Source of the DNA: Peribacillus faecalis
GTDB lineage: Bacteria > Bacillota > Bacilli > Bacillales > DSM-1321
Assembly: GCF_014712675.1 (NCBI RefSeq)
Contig: NZ_JACXSI010000008.1
Location: forward strand, 25,145 to 89,144
DNA: 64,000 nucleotides
Direction: 5' to 3'
Shown here one piece after another: positions 17,205 through 25,645 of this stretch. Below the pieces are notes generated by a model. It saw only the letters and a list, made by a program, of their open reading frames with translations. It was not told the origin of the DNA and searched no databases. Position numbers and translations under genes: made by a program. Numbering within the stretch: the first letter of the stretch is position 1; each line of letters starts with the position of its first letter.

Positions 17205-18227
17205 ATGAAAAGACGTATATATTCAATAGAAACTATAGAACCTGCACATTTTCATGCAGGTTCAAAAGCAAGAGATGATATGAACCATTTCTTTAGTGAA
17301 ATGGGCATCCCTAAAATTGTTTTTGATCGATCTGTAAGTAAATTAGAAAAATTATTGTTTATGAATAGTAATGTAAAAAGAAAATTATCTAATTTAAATA
17401 AGGATGATATTGTAATAATTCAGTATCCAATATACGGAAAGAGTTCTTTTGCTAGTGTTCTATATAAAACAATAAAGCAAAAAGGATTATCTAGTATATT
17501 GGTTGTACATGACATAGACTCGATAAGAAATAAAGCTGATAAAAAAGTGATTGCTGAAGAGGTAAAGACATTAAATCAGTTTGATATTATCATTTCTCAT
17601 AATGAAGAAATGACTTCTTTTTTAAAGGAAATTGGTGTTAAAAGGAATATTATTGACTTAGAAATTTTTGATTATCATAATCATAGTGCATTCCAAGAAA
17701 CTAATAATAATGGTATTGTTTTTGCTGGTAATCTGCAAAAATCGGAATTCTTGAGTGAAATTTCGAATATGAATAATGAATTAATTTTATATGGTCCAAA
17801 TCCTCAAACATACAAAGCAAAAAATATCAGATATATCGGAGCATTCCCTCCAAATGAGTTGCCAAATCGTATGAATGGTAAATTCGGTTTAATATGGGAT
17901 GGAACTTCGGTTGATACTTGTTCAGGTTTATTTGGTGAGTATATGAAATATAATAATCCTCATAAAACATCTTTGTATTTGAGTTGTGGATTGCCAGTTA
18001 TTATTTGGAAGGAAGCAGCACTAGCTAAATTTATAGAAAAACATAATTTAGGAATTGCGATAAATTCTTTAGAAAATATTGATCATGAACTTTCTAAAGT
18101 AACAGAAAAGCAGTATAGTACTATGAAAAATAATGTAATTAGCATGGCGGGAAAAATAAGAAATGGTCATTTTTGTAAAACATCTATAAATAGAGCGGTT
18201 AACCTTTTAATGGAGGAAATGAAATGA
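17205..18227 (+). CDS. GT-B glycosyltransferase, probable galactofuranosyltransferase
   Basis: A 340-residue GT-B-like enzyme. The N-terminal half has KDDIVIIQYPIYGKSSF and SILVVHDIDSIR; the second half has GIVFAGNLQKSEFL, FGLIWDGTSVDTCSG, and NPHKTSLYLSCGLPVIIW, a pattern found in galactofuranosyltransferase-like proteins. The stop overlaps the start of glf (18224), and that gene makes UDP-galactofuranose. This coupling supports the proposed donor, but the assignment is inference. Very AT-rich, like its neighbours. Confidence 0.75.
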   Translation: MKRRIYSIETIEPAHFHAGSKARDDMNHFFSEMGIPKIVFDRSVSKLEKLLFMNSNVKRKLSNLNKDDIVIIQYPIYGKSSFASVLYKTIKQKGLSSILVVHDIDSIRNKADKKVIAEEVKTLNQFDIIISHNEEMTSFLKEIGVKRNIIDLEIFDYHNHSAFQETNNNGIVFAGNLQKSEFLSEISNMNNELILYGPNPQTYKAKNIRYIGAFPPNELPNRMNGKFGLIWDGTSVDTCSGLFGEYMKYNNPHKTSLYLSCGLPVIIWKEAALAKFIEKHNLGIAINSLENIDHELSKVTEKQYSTMKNNVISMAGKIRNGHFCKTSINRAVNLLMEEMK

Positions 18228-19330
18228 AGTACGATTATCTAGTAGTTGGATCTGGTTTATTTGGAAGTGTTTTTGCTTACGAAGCAGCTAAAAGAGGCAA
18301 GAGAGTAAAGGTTATTGATAAAAGAAATCACATAGCTGGTAATGTATATACAGAAAAAATGGAAGATATTAATGTGCATAAATATGGAGCGCATATTTTT
18401 CATACAAATGATAAAGAAATTTGGGATTATGTGAATCAATTTGCTGAGTTTAATCGTTACACGAATACACCTATAGCAAACTATAATGGTGAAATATATA
18501 ATCTGCCTTTTAATATGAATACGTTCAATAAATTATGGGGTGTATTTACTCCAGAAGAAGCAAAGGCAAAAATCGAGGAACAAAAAGCAGCAGTACAAAT
18601 TGATGAGCCTAAAAACTTAGAAGAACAAGCTATTTCATTAATTGGTACAGACATTTACGAAAAATTAATTAAAGGATATACAGAAAAACAATGGGGAAGA
18701 AAAGCAACAGAACTTCCAAGCTTTATCATTAAACGATTACCTGTTCGTTTCACATATGATAACAATTATTTCAATGATAAATATCAAGGGATTCCAGAGG
18801 GTGGATATACACAGTTAGTTGAAAAGATGCTATCAAGTGATTTAATTGATGTTGAATTAGGTGTCGATTTCTTTGATAAAAAGGATGAGTATTTAAAAGA
18901 CTTCCCTAAAATTGTTTATACAGGGATGATTGATCAGTTCTTTAATTATGAATTTGGAACGTTAGAATATAGAAGCTTACATTTTGAAAATGAAACATTA
19001 AATGTAGAAAACTACCAAGGGAATGCTGTAGTGAACTATACTGATGCAGAAACACCATATACTCGAATTATTGAACATAAACACTTTGAATTCGGTACAC
19101 AAGCTAAAACAATTATTACAAAGGAATACCCGAAAACATGGGTAAAAGGTGATGAACCTTATTACCCGATGAATGATGATAAGAATAATACTATTTTTAA
19201 ACAGTACCTTGAATTAGCAGATAAAACTCCAAATGTGATTTTTGGTGGCAGACTGGGGATGTATAAATACTATGATATGCATCAAGTCATCGATGCAGCA
19301 TTAGAAGCTGTAAAAGTAGAATTTAAATAA
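18224..19330 (+). CDS. glf: UDP-galactopyranose mutase
   Basis: This flavoenzyme interconverts UDP-galactopyranose and UDP-galactofuranose. The 368 residues begin with the FAD dinucleotide-binding motif VVGSGLFGSVFAYEAAKRGK, followed by DKRNHIAGNVYTE, and KYGAHIFHTND. Further family marks are YTEKQWGR and the C-terminal FGGRLGMYKYYDMHQVID. The length is normal. The 4-bp overlap with the upstream transferase gene indicates translational coupling. Together with galE and galU this gives a full route from glucose 1-phosphate to UDP-Galf. Confidence 0.96.
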   Translation: MKYDYLVVGSGLFGSVFAYEAAKRGKRVKVIDKRNHIAGNVYTEKMEDINVHKYGAHIFHTNDKEIWDYVNQFAEFNRYTNTPIANYNGEIYNLPFNMNTFNKLWGVFTPEEAKAKIEEQKAAVQIDEPKNLEEQAISLIGTDIYEKLIKGYTEKQWGRKATELPSFIIKRLPVRFTYDNNYFNDKYQGIPEGGYTQLVEKMLSSDLIDVELGVDFFDKKDEYLKDFPKIVYTGMIDQFFNYEFGTLEYRSLHFENETLNVENYQGNAVVNYTDAETPYTRIIEHKHFEFGTQAKTIITKEYPKTWVKGDEPYYPMNDDKNNTIFKQYLELADKTPNVIFGGRLGMYKYYDMHQVIDAALEAVKVEFK

Positions 19331-19351
19331 TGTAGAAATAGGAATTTTTAT

Positions 19352-20791
19352 ATGAGTATAGCAAAAAACTATTTCTACAATGTGGCTTATCAAATTGTAG
19401 TATTGATTATACCTTTAATAACGATTCCTTATATTTCAAGGGTATTAGGAAGTAGTGGTATTGGTACTAATGCATATACGAACTCTATTGTTCAGTATTT
19501 TGTTTTATTCGGCACAATAGGCATTTCCCTTTATGGTAACCGTACTATAGCATATGTTAGAGACGATAAAGAAGAGCTTAGTCGAAACTTTTGGGGAATT
19601 TTTATATTAAAGATCTTAACTACTTTAACTGCTTATGGTGTTTTCTTATTTTATTTAAATATAACAGATGAATTCAAAAATATTTTTGTATTTCAGTCTC
19701 TTTACATCATTGCTGCGGCTGTTGATATTTCATGGTTGTTTATGGGATTAGAAGATTTTAAGAAAACAGTCATAAGAAATCTAATAGTAAGGTTAATGGG
19801 AGTTATTCTCATATTTGTTTTTGTAAAAACAACTTCAGATTTATGGAAGTATGTCTTCATTTTATCAGCATCACAGTTAATTGGTCACTTAACGTTATGG
19901 TTTTATTTACCGAAAACTGTTATTAAAGTGAAACTAAAGTGGAAAGATATAAGTAAGCATTTCCTTCCGTCTATCCAACTATTCATACCCCAGATTGCGA
20001 TTCAAGTCTACATTGTTTTAAATAAAACGATGCTAGGTTATTTTTCAAATATGGATGAAGTAGGTTTCTTTGATAACTCGGACAAGATAGTTAAGGTGGT
20101 TTTAGCTGTTGTTACGGCAATGGGAGTGGTCATGCTTCCTAGAGTAGCTAATACATTTGCGAAGGGAGAAATGTCTAAGGTAAGAAATTATTTGTATCAA
20201 TCATTTGATTTTGTATCTTATCTTGCAATTCCTATGATGTTTGGATTAGCTGGAATTGCCAATGAATTCACTCCATGGTTTTTTGGTCCCGGATATAGCA
20301 AGACTAGTATTTTAATAGGGGTAATTAGTCCTGCTATTGTTTTTATTGCTTGGAGTAATGTTTTAGGACAACAATATTTACTGCCTGTTGGAAAGGTAAG
20401 AGGTTATACATCATCTGTCTGTGTGGGTGCGCTTGTTAATTTCTCACTAAACTTATTATTGATAAAGCATTTCTTATCCATTGGTACGGCTATAGCAACA
20501 GTAATAGCTGAATGCATGGTTACTTTGGTTCAAATTTATTGGGTGAGACGTGATATTGAGTTAAAGAAATTATTCATTCCAATATGGAAATATTTCCTTT
20601 CTGGTGCCATAATGTTCGGCGTTATTAGATTTTTGGGTGTTATAATGGGCATCGGGATGTTTACAACTATAATCCAATGTGTATTAGGAGCTATTTCGTA
20701 TTTTGCTATCTTATTTTTATTGCAATCAGATATGAATAAAAAGCTATTTTCTAAAGGATGGGAAATTATAGGGAAGGTTATCCAGTCTTGA
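19352..20791 (+). CDS. Wzx-type oligosaccharide flippase, locus I
   Basis: 479 residues with about fourteen predicted membrane segments, starting KNYFYNVAYQIVVLIIPLIT and PYISRVLGSSGIG, the typical N-terminus of the RfbX/Wzx polysaccharide exporter family. Arg and Lys residues fall inside membrane regions, as expected for lipid-linked oligosaccharide transport. It would move the finished repeat unit to the outer face for the polymerase at 12962. It is followed by a good terminator, so it probably ends the transcription unit that starts at 9578. Confidence 0.9.
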   Translation: MSIAKNYFYNVAYQIVVLIIPLITIPYISRVLGSSGIGTNAYTNSIVQYFVLFGTIGISLYGNRTIAYVRDDKEELSRNFWGIFILKILTTLTAYGVFLFYLNITDEFKNIFVFQSLYIIAAAVDISWLFMGLEDFKKTVIRNLIVRLMGVILIFVFVKTTSDLWKYVFILSASQLIGHLTLWFYLPKTVIKVKLKWKDISKHFLPSIQLFIPQIAIQVYIVLNKTMLGYFSNMDEVGFFDNSDKIVKVVLAVVTAMGVVMLPRVANTFAKGEMSKVRNYLYQSFDFVSYLAIPMMFGLAGIANEFTPWFFGPGYSKTSILIGVISPAIVFIAWSNVLGQQYLLPVGKVRGYTSSVCVGALVNFSLNLLLIKHFLSIGTAIATVIAECMVTLVQIYWVRRDIELKKLFIPIWKYFLSGAIMFGVIRFLGVIMGIGMFTTIIQCVLGAISYFAILFLLQSDMNKKLFSKGWEIIGKVIQS

Positions 20792-20830
20792 CTGTTTGTT
20801 AATATATTTAATTTAAAACTAAATTAATGT

Positions 20831-20863
20831 GAAAACATTCACTTTGTGTGAATGTTTTCTTTT
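20831..20863 (+). terminator. intrinsic terminator after the flippase gene
   Basis: GAAAACATTCAC and GTGAATGTTTTC form a perfect 12-bp stem with a 5-base loop, followed by TTTTTA. Confidence 0.92.
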
Positions 20864-20973
20864 TATGTCAAACAGGCTCTAAGAATAATCTGTTAATAAA
20901 AGATTTTAGCCAAAATATTTAAACTTCTAAGCATTATTAGTTTGTTTTTTAATAGGATATAGGAGAGGAAAAA

Positions 20974-21396
20974 ATGAAAATTAGAAAAAGAATCTTAACA
21001 TACGGTACATTTGATCTTCTGCATTATGGTCATATAAATCTACTTAGAAGGGCAAAAGAATTAGGAGGCGAATTAATAGTAGGTCTCTCAACAGATGAAT
21101 TTAATCAGCTGAAGGATAAAAAATCATATTATAGTTACGAATATCGTAAATTAATGTTGGAATCAATTCGTTACGTTGATAAGGTCATTCCTGAAAACAC
21201 TTGGGAACAGAAAGTTCAGGACATTAAAGATAATAAAATTGATATTTTTCTTATGGGGGACGATTGGGAAGGCAAGTTTGACTTCTTAGCGGAATATTGC
21301 GAAGTAATATATTTACCGCGTACTGTTGGAGTCTCCACTACAAAGATAAAATCAGATCTCTTTAATGATAACTCTTCAAATGTTAAAGAGGTTTAG
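20974..21396 (+). CDS. tagD: glycerol-3-phosphate cytidylyltransferase
   Basis: Makes CDP-glycerol from CTP and glycerol 3-phosphate. The 140 residues show the cytidylyltransferase motifs TYGTFDLLHYGH (with the HxGH site), RAKELGG, YVDKVIPENTWEQK, and the RTVGVSTT signature near the C-terminus. It is slightly longer than the usual 129-132 residues because of a charged tail. AGGAGAGG precedes the ATG. In B. subtilis this enzyme serves wall teichoic acid; no tag polymerase genes occur here. With licD upstream it may instead supply glycerol phosphate for decorating the polysaccharide. Confidence 0.92.
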   Translation: MKIRKRILTYGTFDLLHYGHINLLRRAKELGGELIVGLSTDEFNQLKDKKSYYSYEYRKLMLESIRYVDKVIPENTWEQKVQDIKDNKIDIFLMGDDWEGKFDFLAEYCEVIYLPRTVGVSTTKIKSDLFNDNSSNVKEV

Positions 21397-21495
21397 ATAT
21401 TAATTTCTAATATCAGTTCATGATTAGAGGTTATTTATTGAATCTAAATTATCGGTTAGAATAAACTCATTTGAACTAAAGAAAGAGGAGAAGTT

Positions 21496-22488
21496 ATGAA
21501 AATCCTAGTTATCGGCGGGGCCGGTTACGTCGGCTCACACGCAGTAAAAGGTCTTTTGGAAAAAGGTCACGAGGTTGTTGTTGTGGACAACTTAGAAACT
21601 GGTCATAAGGAAGCTGTTCCTTCAAATGTTTCTTTATATATCGGAGACATGCGTGATAAATCCTTTTTAGATAATGTTTTTGAAAAAGAAAACATTGATG
21701 CGGTGATGCACTTCGCTGCACATTCTCTGGTTGGAGAATCTATGGCGAATCCACTAAAATATTTCCACAACAATACATACGGTATGATGGTATTGCTTGA
21801 GGTTATGAAGGAAAGAAATGTAGATAAGATTGTATTCTCATCTACAGCTGCTACATATGGTGAGCCTACAAATATTCCTATTACGGAAGAAGAGCCAACG
21901 AATCCTACCAATCCATATGGTGAATCTAAACTGATGATGGAAAAAATGATGAAGTGGGCAGATGAAGCATATGGTATTCGTTTTGTATCTCTTCGCTATT
22001 TTAACGTAGCTGGTGCTAGTTTAGATGGGACAATCGGTGAAGATCACCGCATTGAAACGCATTTAATTCCGTTAGTATTGCAAACAGCTCAAGGAAAGAG
22101 AGAAAGTATTACAATCTTTGGAGATGATTACAATACAGCGGATGGTACATGTATTCGTGATTATATCCATGTTGTGGATTTAATTAATGCGCACATTCTA
22201 GCATTAGAGTATTTATCAGAAGGTAACGATAGTAATATTTTCAACTTAGGAAGTGCGACTGGTTATTCGGTGAAAGAAATCATCGATGTGGCAAAAGAGG
22301 TAACAGGCTTGCCAATCAATGTCGTGCAAGGTGAAAGAAGAGCCGGAGATCCTAGTACGTTAATTGCTTCCAGTGACAAAGCTAAGGCAATTTTAAAATG
22401 GAATCCGAAGTATACGGATATCTCTCAAATCATCCAAAATGCGTGGGTGTGGCATAAAAACCATCCAAATGGATATTTGGATAAATGA
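21496..22488 (+). CDS. galE: UDP-glucose 4-epimerase
   Basis: Interconverts UDP-glucose and UDP-galactose. The 330 residues carry the NAD-binding motif [16 protein letters not shown], the catalytic Ser-Thr/Tyr-x3-Lys set ([16 protein letters not shown]), RYFNVAGA, and [11 protein letters not shown]. It is a short-chain dehydrogenase-type enzyme of normal length. A strong AGAGGAG site precedes the ATG, and its GC content is more like the backbone than the glycosyltransferase genes. It feeds glf and any galactosyltransferases of locus I. Confidence 0.96.
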   Translation: MKILVIGGAGYVGSHAVKGLLEKGHEVVVVDNLETGHKEAVPSNVSLYIGDMRDKSFLDNVFEKENIDAVMHFAAHSLVGESMANPLKYFHNNTYGMMVLLEVMKERNVDKIVFSSTAATYGEPTNIPITEEEPTNPTNPYGESKLMMEKMMKWADEAYGIRFVSLRYFNVAGASLDGTIGEDHRIETHLIPLVLQTAQGKRESITIFGDDYNTADGTCIRDYIHVVDLINAHILALEYLSEGNDSNIFNLGSATGYSVKEIIDVAKEVTGLPINVVQGERRAGDPSTLIASSDKAKAILKWNPKYTDISQIIQNAWVWHKNHPNGYLDK

Positions 22489-22499
22489 AATTGATCTTT

Positions 22500-22531
22500 T
22501 AGCCCGTCTCATTATGAGGCGGGCTTTTTAA
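22500..22531 (+). terminator. intrinsic terminator between galE and pgcA
   Basis: AGCCCGTCTC and GAGGCGGGCT form a 10-bp stem (one G-T pair) with a 5-base loop and TTTTTA. pgcA therefore needs its own promoter or readthrough. Confidence 0.88.
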
Positions 22532-22561
22532 CTATAGGTATTTTTAATAGGGGTGTATTAA

Positions 22562-24289
22562 ATGGCTTGGAAAGTGAAAGCAAACAATTGGCAGCAATCG
22601 GCTGTTTTAGAAAAAGAATTAAAAGAACAGTTAGAACAACATGCAACAGATGAAAAAGTATTAGAGGACATGTTTTACCGCAATTTGGAATTCGGTACAG
22701 CAGGTATGCGTGGTGAAATTGGTCCCGGTACGAATCGAATGAACATTTATACAGTGCGTAAAGCAGCAGAAGGATTGGCGCACTATATGAATGAGCAAGG
22801 TCAAGCAGTGAAGGAACGTGGTGTGGCGATTGCTTATGATAGCCGCCATAAGTCAGCAGAATTTGCCCTGGAAGTTGCTAAGACGCTTGGGAACCACGGT
22901 ATACGTTCGTATTTGTTCGATGAATTGCGCCCGACTCCCGAATTATCGTTTGCTGTCCGCTATTTAGAAGCATTTGCAGGTGTTATGATTACAGCTAGTC
23001 ATAATCCTTCAATTTACAATGGCTTTAAACTATATGGAGAAGACGGAAGTCAAATCACACCGGATGCAGCGGAGCAAATTATCCACAATATTAATCAAAT
23101 AGATGATGAACTTCAAATCCCGGTAATGGAAGAAGAACTTTTAATTCAACAAGGTCTGTTGATTTACGTTGGGGAAACAATTGATGAAGCATACTTGTCT
23201 CAATTGCAAAATATTTCACTACAAAACAAAAAAATGGAAGATATCAAAATTGTATATTCTCCTCTTCATGGTACCGGCAACAAGTTAGTGCAAGAAGGTC
23301 TAAAGAGACTTGGATTCGAAAATGTAACAGTGGTACAAGAGCAGGAACTGCCTGATCCGGATTTTTCAACTGTGAAATCGCCGAATCCTGAAGAACATGA
23401 TGCGTTTAAATTGGCAATCTCCTACGGTGAGAAGATGGATGCGGATTTATTATTGGCGACAGATCCCGATGCTGATCGACTGGGTGTAGCTGTGAGAAAT
23501 AAAGAAGGTAATTACACAATTCTAACTGGTAACCAAATCGGTGCTATCCTTATTCATTATTTAATCAAACAGAAGAAAGAACAAGGAACATTAGCTGAAA
23601 ACAGTATGGTGTTAAAATCAATCGTAACATCTGAAATGGGTGTCGAGATTGCAAAGTCATTTGGTGTATACGCAGAGGATACGTTGACGGGCTTTAAATA
23701 TATTGCTGAAAAAATTGAAGAGTGCTGCCAAAAGCAAGAAAATGAATTTTTATTTGGCTATGAAGAAAGCTATGGTTTCTTAATTCGTGATTTTGTTCGT
23801 GATAAAGATGCTATCCAAGCAGCGGTGATGGTGGCTGAAGTGACAGCATTTTATAAAGAAAAGGGAATGTCGTTATATGATGGCTTACTTTCTTTATATG
23901 ACCAATTTGGTTACTTCCAAGAGTCAATTAAATCGTTAACGCTTAAAGGGAAAGAAGGGGCAGCGTTAATTGAAGCTATGATGAATGAATTCCGTCAGCA
24001 AGTTCCAACAGAAATAGCTGGTGTGAAGGTTGTTGCAGTTGAAGATTATCAATCTGGTGAACGCTGCGACTTGATCGCTAAGGAAAAAACGAAGCTTGTA
24101 TTGCCTAAATCAAATGTATTGAAATTTTATTGTGAGAACGGGTCATGGTTCTGCCTAAGACCTTCAGGTACAGAGCCGAAGATGAAGTTTTATTTCGCTG
24201 TGTGTGGAGAATCACAGGCAGACAGTCAGCAACTGCTGCAAGAATTAGAAACAGATGTCATGCAACGAGTTAATGAGCTTGTTAAGTAA
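22562..24289 (+). CDS. pgcA: alpha-phosphoglucomutase PgcA
   Basis: Interconverts glucose 6-phosphate and glucose 1-phosphate, the entry point to UDP-glucose. The 575-residue length fits the large PgcA/YhxB group. Visible sites are EFGTAGMRGEIGPGTNRMN, the phosphoserine loop ITASHNPSIYNGFK, the metal loop ATDPDADRLGVA, the sugar-binding loop GYEESYGF, and the phosphate-binding RPSGTEPKMKFYF. All key residues are present. It closes locus I and serves both galU copies. Confidence 0.96.
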   Translation: MAWKVKANNWQQSAVLEKELKEQLEQHATDEKVLEDMFYRNLEFGTAGMRGEIGPGTNRMNIYTVRKAAEGLAHYMNEQGQAVKERGVAIAYDSRHKSAEFALEVAKTLGNHGIRSYLFDELRPTPELSFAVRYLEAFAGVMITASHNPSIYNGFKLYGEDGSQITPDAAEQIIHNINQIDDELQIPVMEEELLIQQGLLIYVGETIDEAYLSQLQNISLQNKKMEDIKIVYSPLHGTGNKLVQEGLKRLGFENVTVVQEQELPDPDFSTVKSPNPEEHDAFKLAISYGEKMDADLLLATDPDADRLGVAVRNKEGNYTILTGNQIGAILIHYLIKQKKEQGTLAENSMVLKSIVTSEMGVEIAKSFGVYAEDTLTGFKYIAEKIEECCQKQENEFLFGYEESYGFLIRDFVRDKDAIQAAVMVAEVTAFYKEKGMSLYDGLLSLYDQFGYFQESIKSLTLKGKEGAALIEAMMNEFRQQVPTEIAGVKVVAVEDYQSGERCDLIAKEKTKLVLPKSNVLKFYCENGSWFCLRPSGTEPKMKFYFAVCGESQADSQQLLQELETDVMQRVNELVK

Positions 24290-24306
24290 CAACTTTACTA
24301 TCTCCT

Positions 24307-24353
24307 GATATTGAGGTCTCTCTTATGTTTTTTACACGGGAGACCTCAATATC
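24307..24353 (+). terminator. palindromic hairpin after pgcA
   Basis: GATATTGAGGTCTC and GAGACCTCAATATC are a perfect 14-bp inverted repeat with a 19-base loop. There is no T-run after it on the plus strand, so it may act as a transcript stabiliser or a weak terminator. Confidence 0.65.
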
Positions 24354-24691
24354 GGGATTAATATAGAAGTCGAGGGAAAGCGCTTTCTTAAATGTGTTTA
24401 AGCAATAGACTAAAAAAGGATAATTCATTATGTCAGTCAAAACAAATACAGAATTAGAGAAGCTGAAGAAAAAATTAGATAAGAGCATCGGCATGCAAGC
24501 AAATAAAAGCACTGAAAAATAACAACCAATCCAACAATAATGTCCCTTGAATCAAATAGTCGCGGATCATGCATTGATGAATTGTACTGTCCGCTGAATA
24601 TGTCAAAAGTCCTCCACGTTCCCCTGTCTACCGAAAAAGGTTATTGAGATTAGTATCAGGAACTTTTTAAACAAACCGTTTGCTTTAATAA
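24354..24691. other. gene-poor stretch with a cre-like palindrome
   Basis: No convincing gene lies here. GGAAAGCGCTTTCT at 24375-24388 is a palindrome that resembles a CcpA (cre) operator at 12 of 14 positions. A 30-codon frame at 24430-24522 (MSVKTNTELEKLKKKLDKSI...) follows it with a weak AAGGA site. It may be a real small gene or a remnant. The rest is uninformative and looks like decaying DNA between the two exopolysaccharide loci. Confidence 0.35.
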
Positions 24692-25049
24692 TTATGCATA
24701 TGTTCTTTGCTTGGCAATGCCGTCTTCTGTGACAACGATAATTCAGTGTGTATCGTAATTATCATATCTGTTGATTGTAATCGTTCCAGAAGTTCCAACA
24801 TAAAAAATCTGGTATCAGTGAACAAATCGTTGTTTTGCTGGCACCTGATGGATCGACAAAAGTGATTGTTTCCCCTGCATGTGAAATTTTTCGCTGCCCT
24901 TACATTTTTTACGGTCTTCAATATTGGGATCCTGATTAAGCAACTCCGTAAATCGTGTGAAGCCCACCATACCCTTCGAATACAACTCCATTAGTGCGCT
25001 AATTAATTCAAGAGTTTGCTATACATTTGATTCCAAGCCTCGTTCATTT
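24692..25049 (-). pseudogene. remnant of a multidrug-type ABC exporter (membrane-ATPase fusion)
   Basis: Reading the minus strand with frame changes gives LISALMELYSKGMVGFTRF, then TELLNQDPNIEDRK, which is the linker that precedes the ATPase in YfiB/MsbA-type exporters. Next come GETITFVDPSGASKTTICSLI (a decayed Walker A, normally GPSGAGKTT), GTSGTITINRYD, and finally a VTEDGIAKQ-like C-terminal end. Most of the ATPase between Walker A and the tail is missing. An AGGAGAATTTAAAATG start at about 25049 opens a frame that stops after 14 codons. So it has several frameshifts and at least two deletions; it is non-functional. Confidence 0.72.
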
Positions 25050-25175
25050 TAAATTCTCCTAAAAATAAATTCATAAATATTGTATATAAAATGACAGATA
25101 AGGTTTTTATTGTGCACTTTTTGTCTATATAGTAATAAGGCTTATTCCTTAAGGAAAGAAAGTGAGTGATTACAA

Positions 25176-25445
25176 ATGGAAACTAAACAGTCTTCTCATC
25201 TGTCTAAAAGTGAAGAAGCATATGAATCGGCAAAAAAAGTATCAGCTATTTCCAAGGCGATTGGATATATCGGAATTCTTTTTGGTGTAGTCTCTTTATT
25301 TTACTTTCCATATGTTCTAGGAGGAATTGGTATCATATTAGGCTTTATTGCTATGAAACTAGGTGAAATTACTCTTAGTTCTTGGGCGATTGGGGTTTGT
25401 GCATTATCTATCATTCTTTCTGTTTTTGTTGTGCCTTATATTTAA
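25176..25445 (+). CDS. small YqfX-like membrane protein (copy 2)
   Basis: An 89-residue protein with a charged N-terminal 35 residues and then two hydrophobic segments (IGILFGVVSLFYFPYVLGG and SSWAIGVCALSIILSVFVV). It shares the pattern GFIAMKLGEITLSSWAIG with the product at 7137-7460, so the two are paralogues. GGAAAGAAAGTGAG precedes the ATG. It lies 200 bp before the fused chain-length/kinase gene of locus II, just as copy 1 lies near the start of locus I. Function is unknown; a link to exopolysaccharide production is only positional. Confidence 0.75.
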   Translation: METKQSSHLSKSEEAYESAKKVSAISKAIGYIGILFGVVSLFYFPYVLGGIGIILGFIAMKLGEITLSSWAIGVCALSIILSVFVVPYI

Positions 25446-25645
25446 TTAATTCAATTAGCTAATGTAAGGCATTCCAATAAAGAGTAAAATGGAATGCTTT
25501 CTATTGCCTTTTGATTTAACTCTAAAGTGTAGAAGATAGTAACATAAGTGCCATTGTGTTTTCTCTAATTATTCACAAAAATTAACTATAGTTAGTATAT
25601 TAAGAAAATAGTTGAAAGGTAAATATGTTCGCTAGAGGTGATTAG

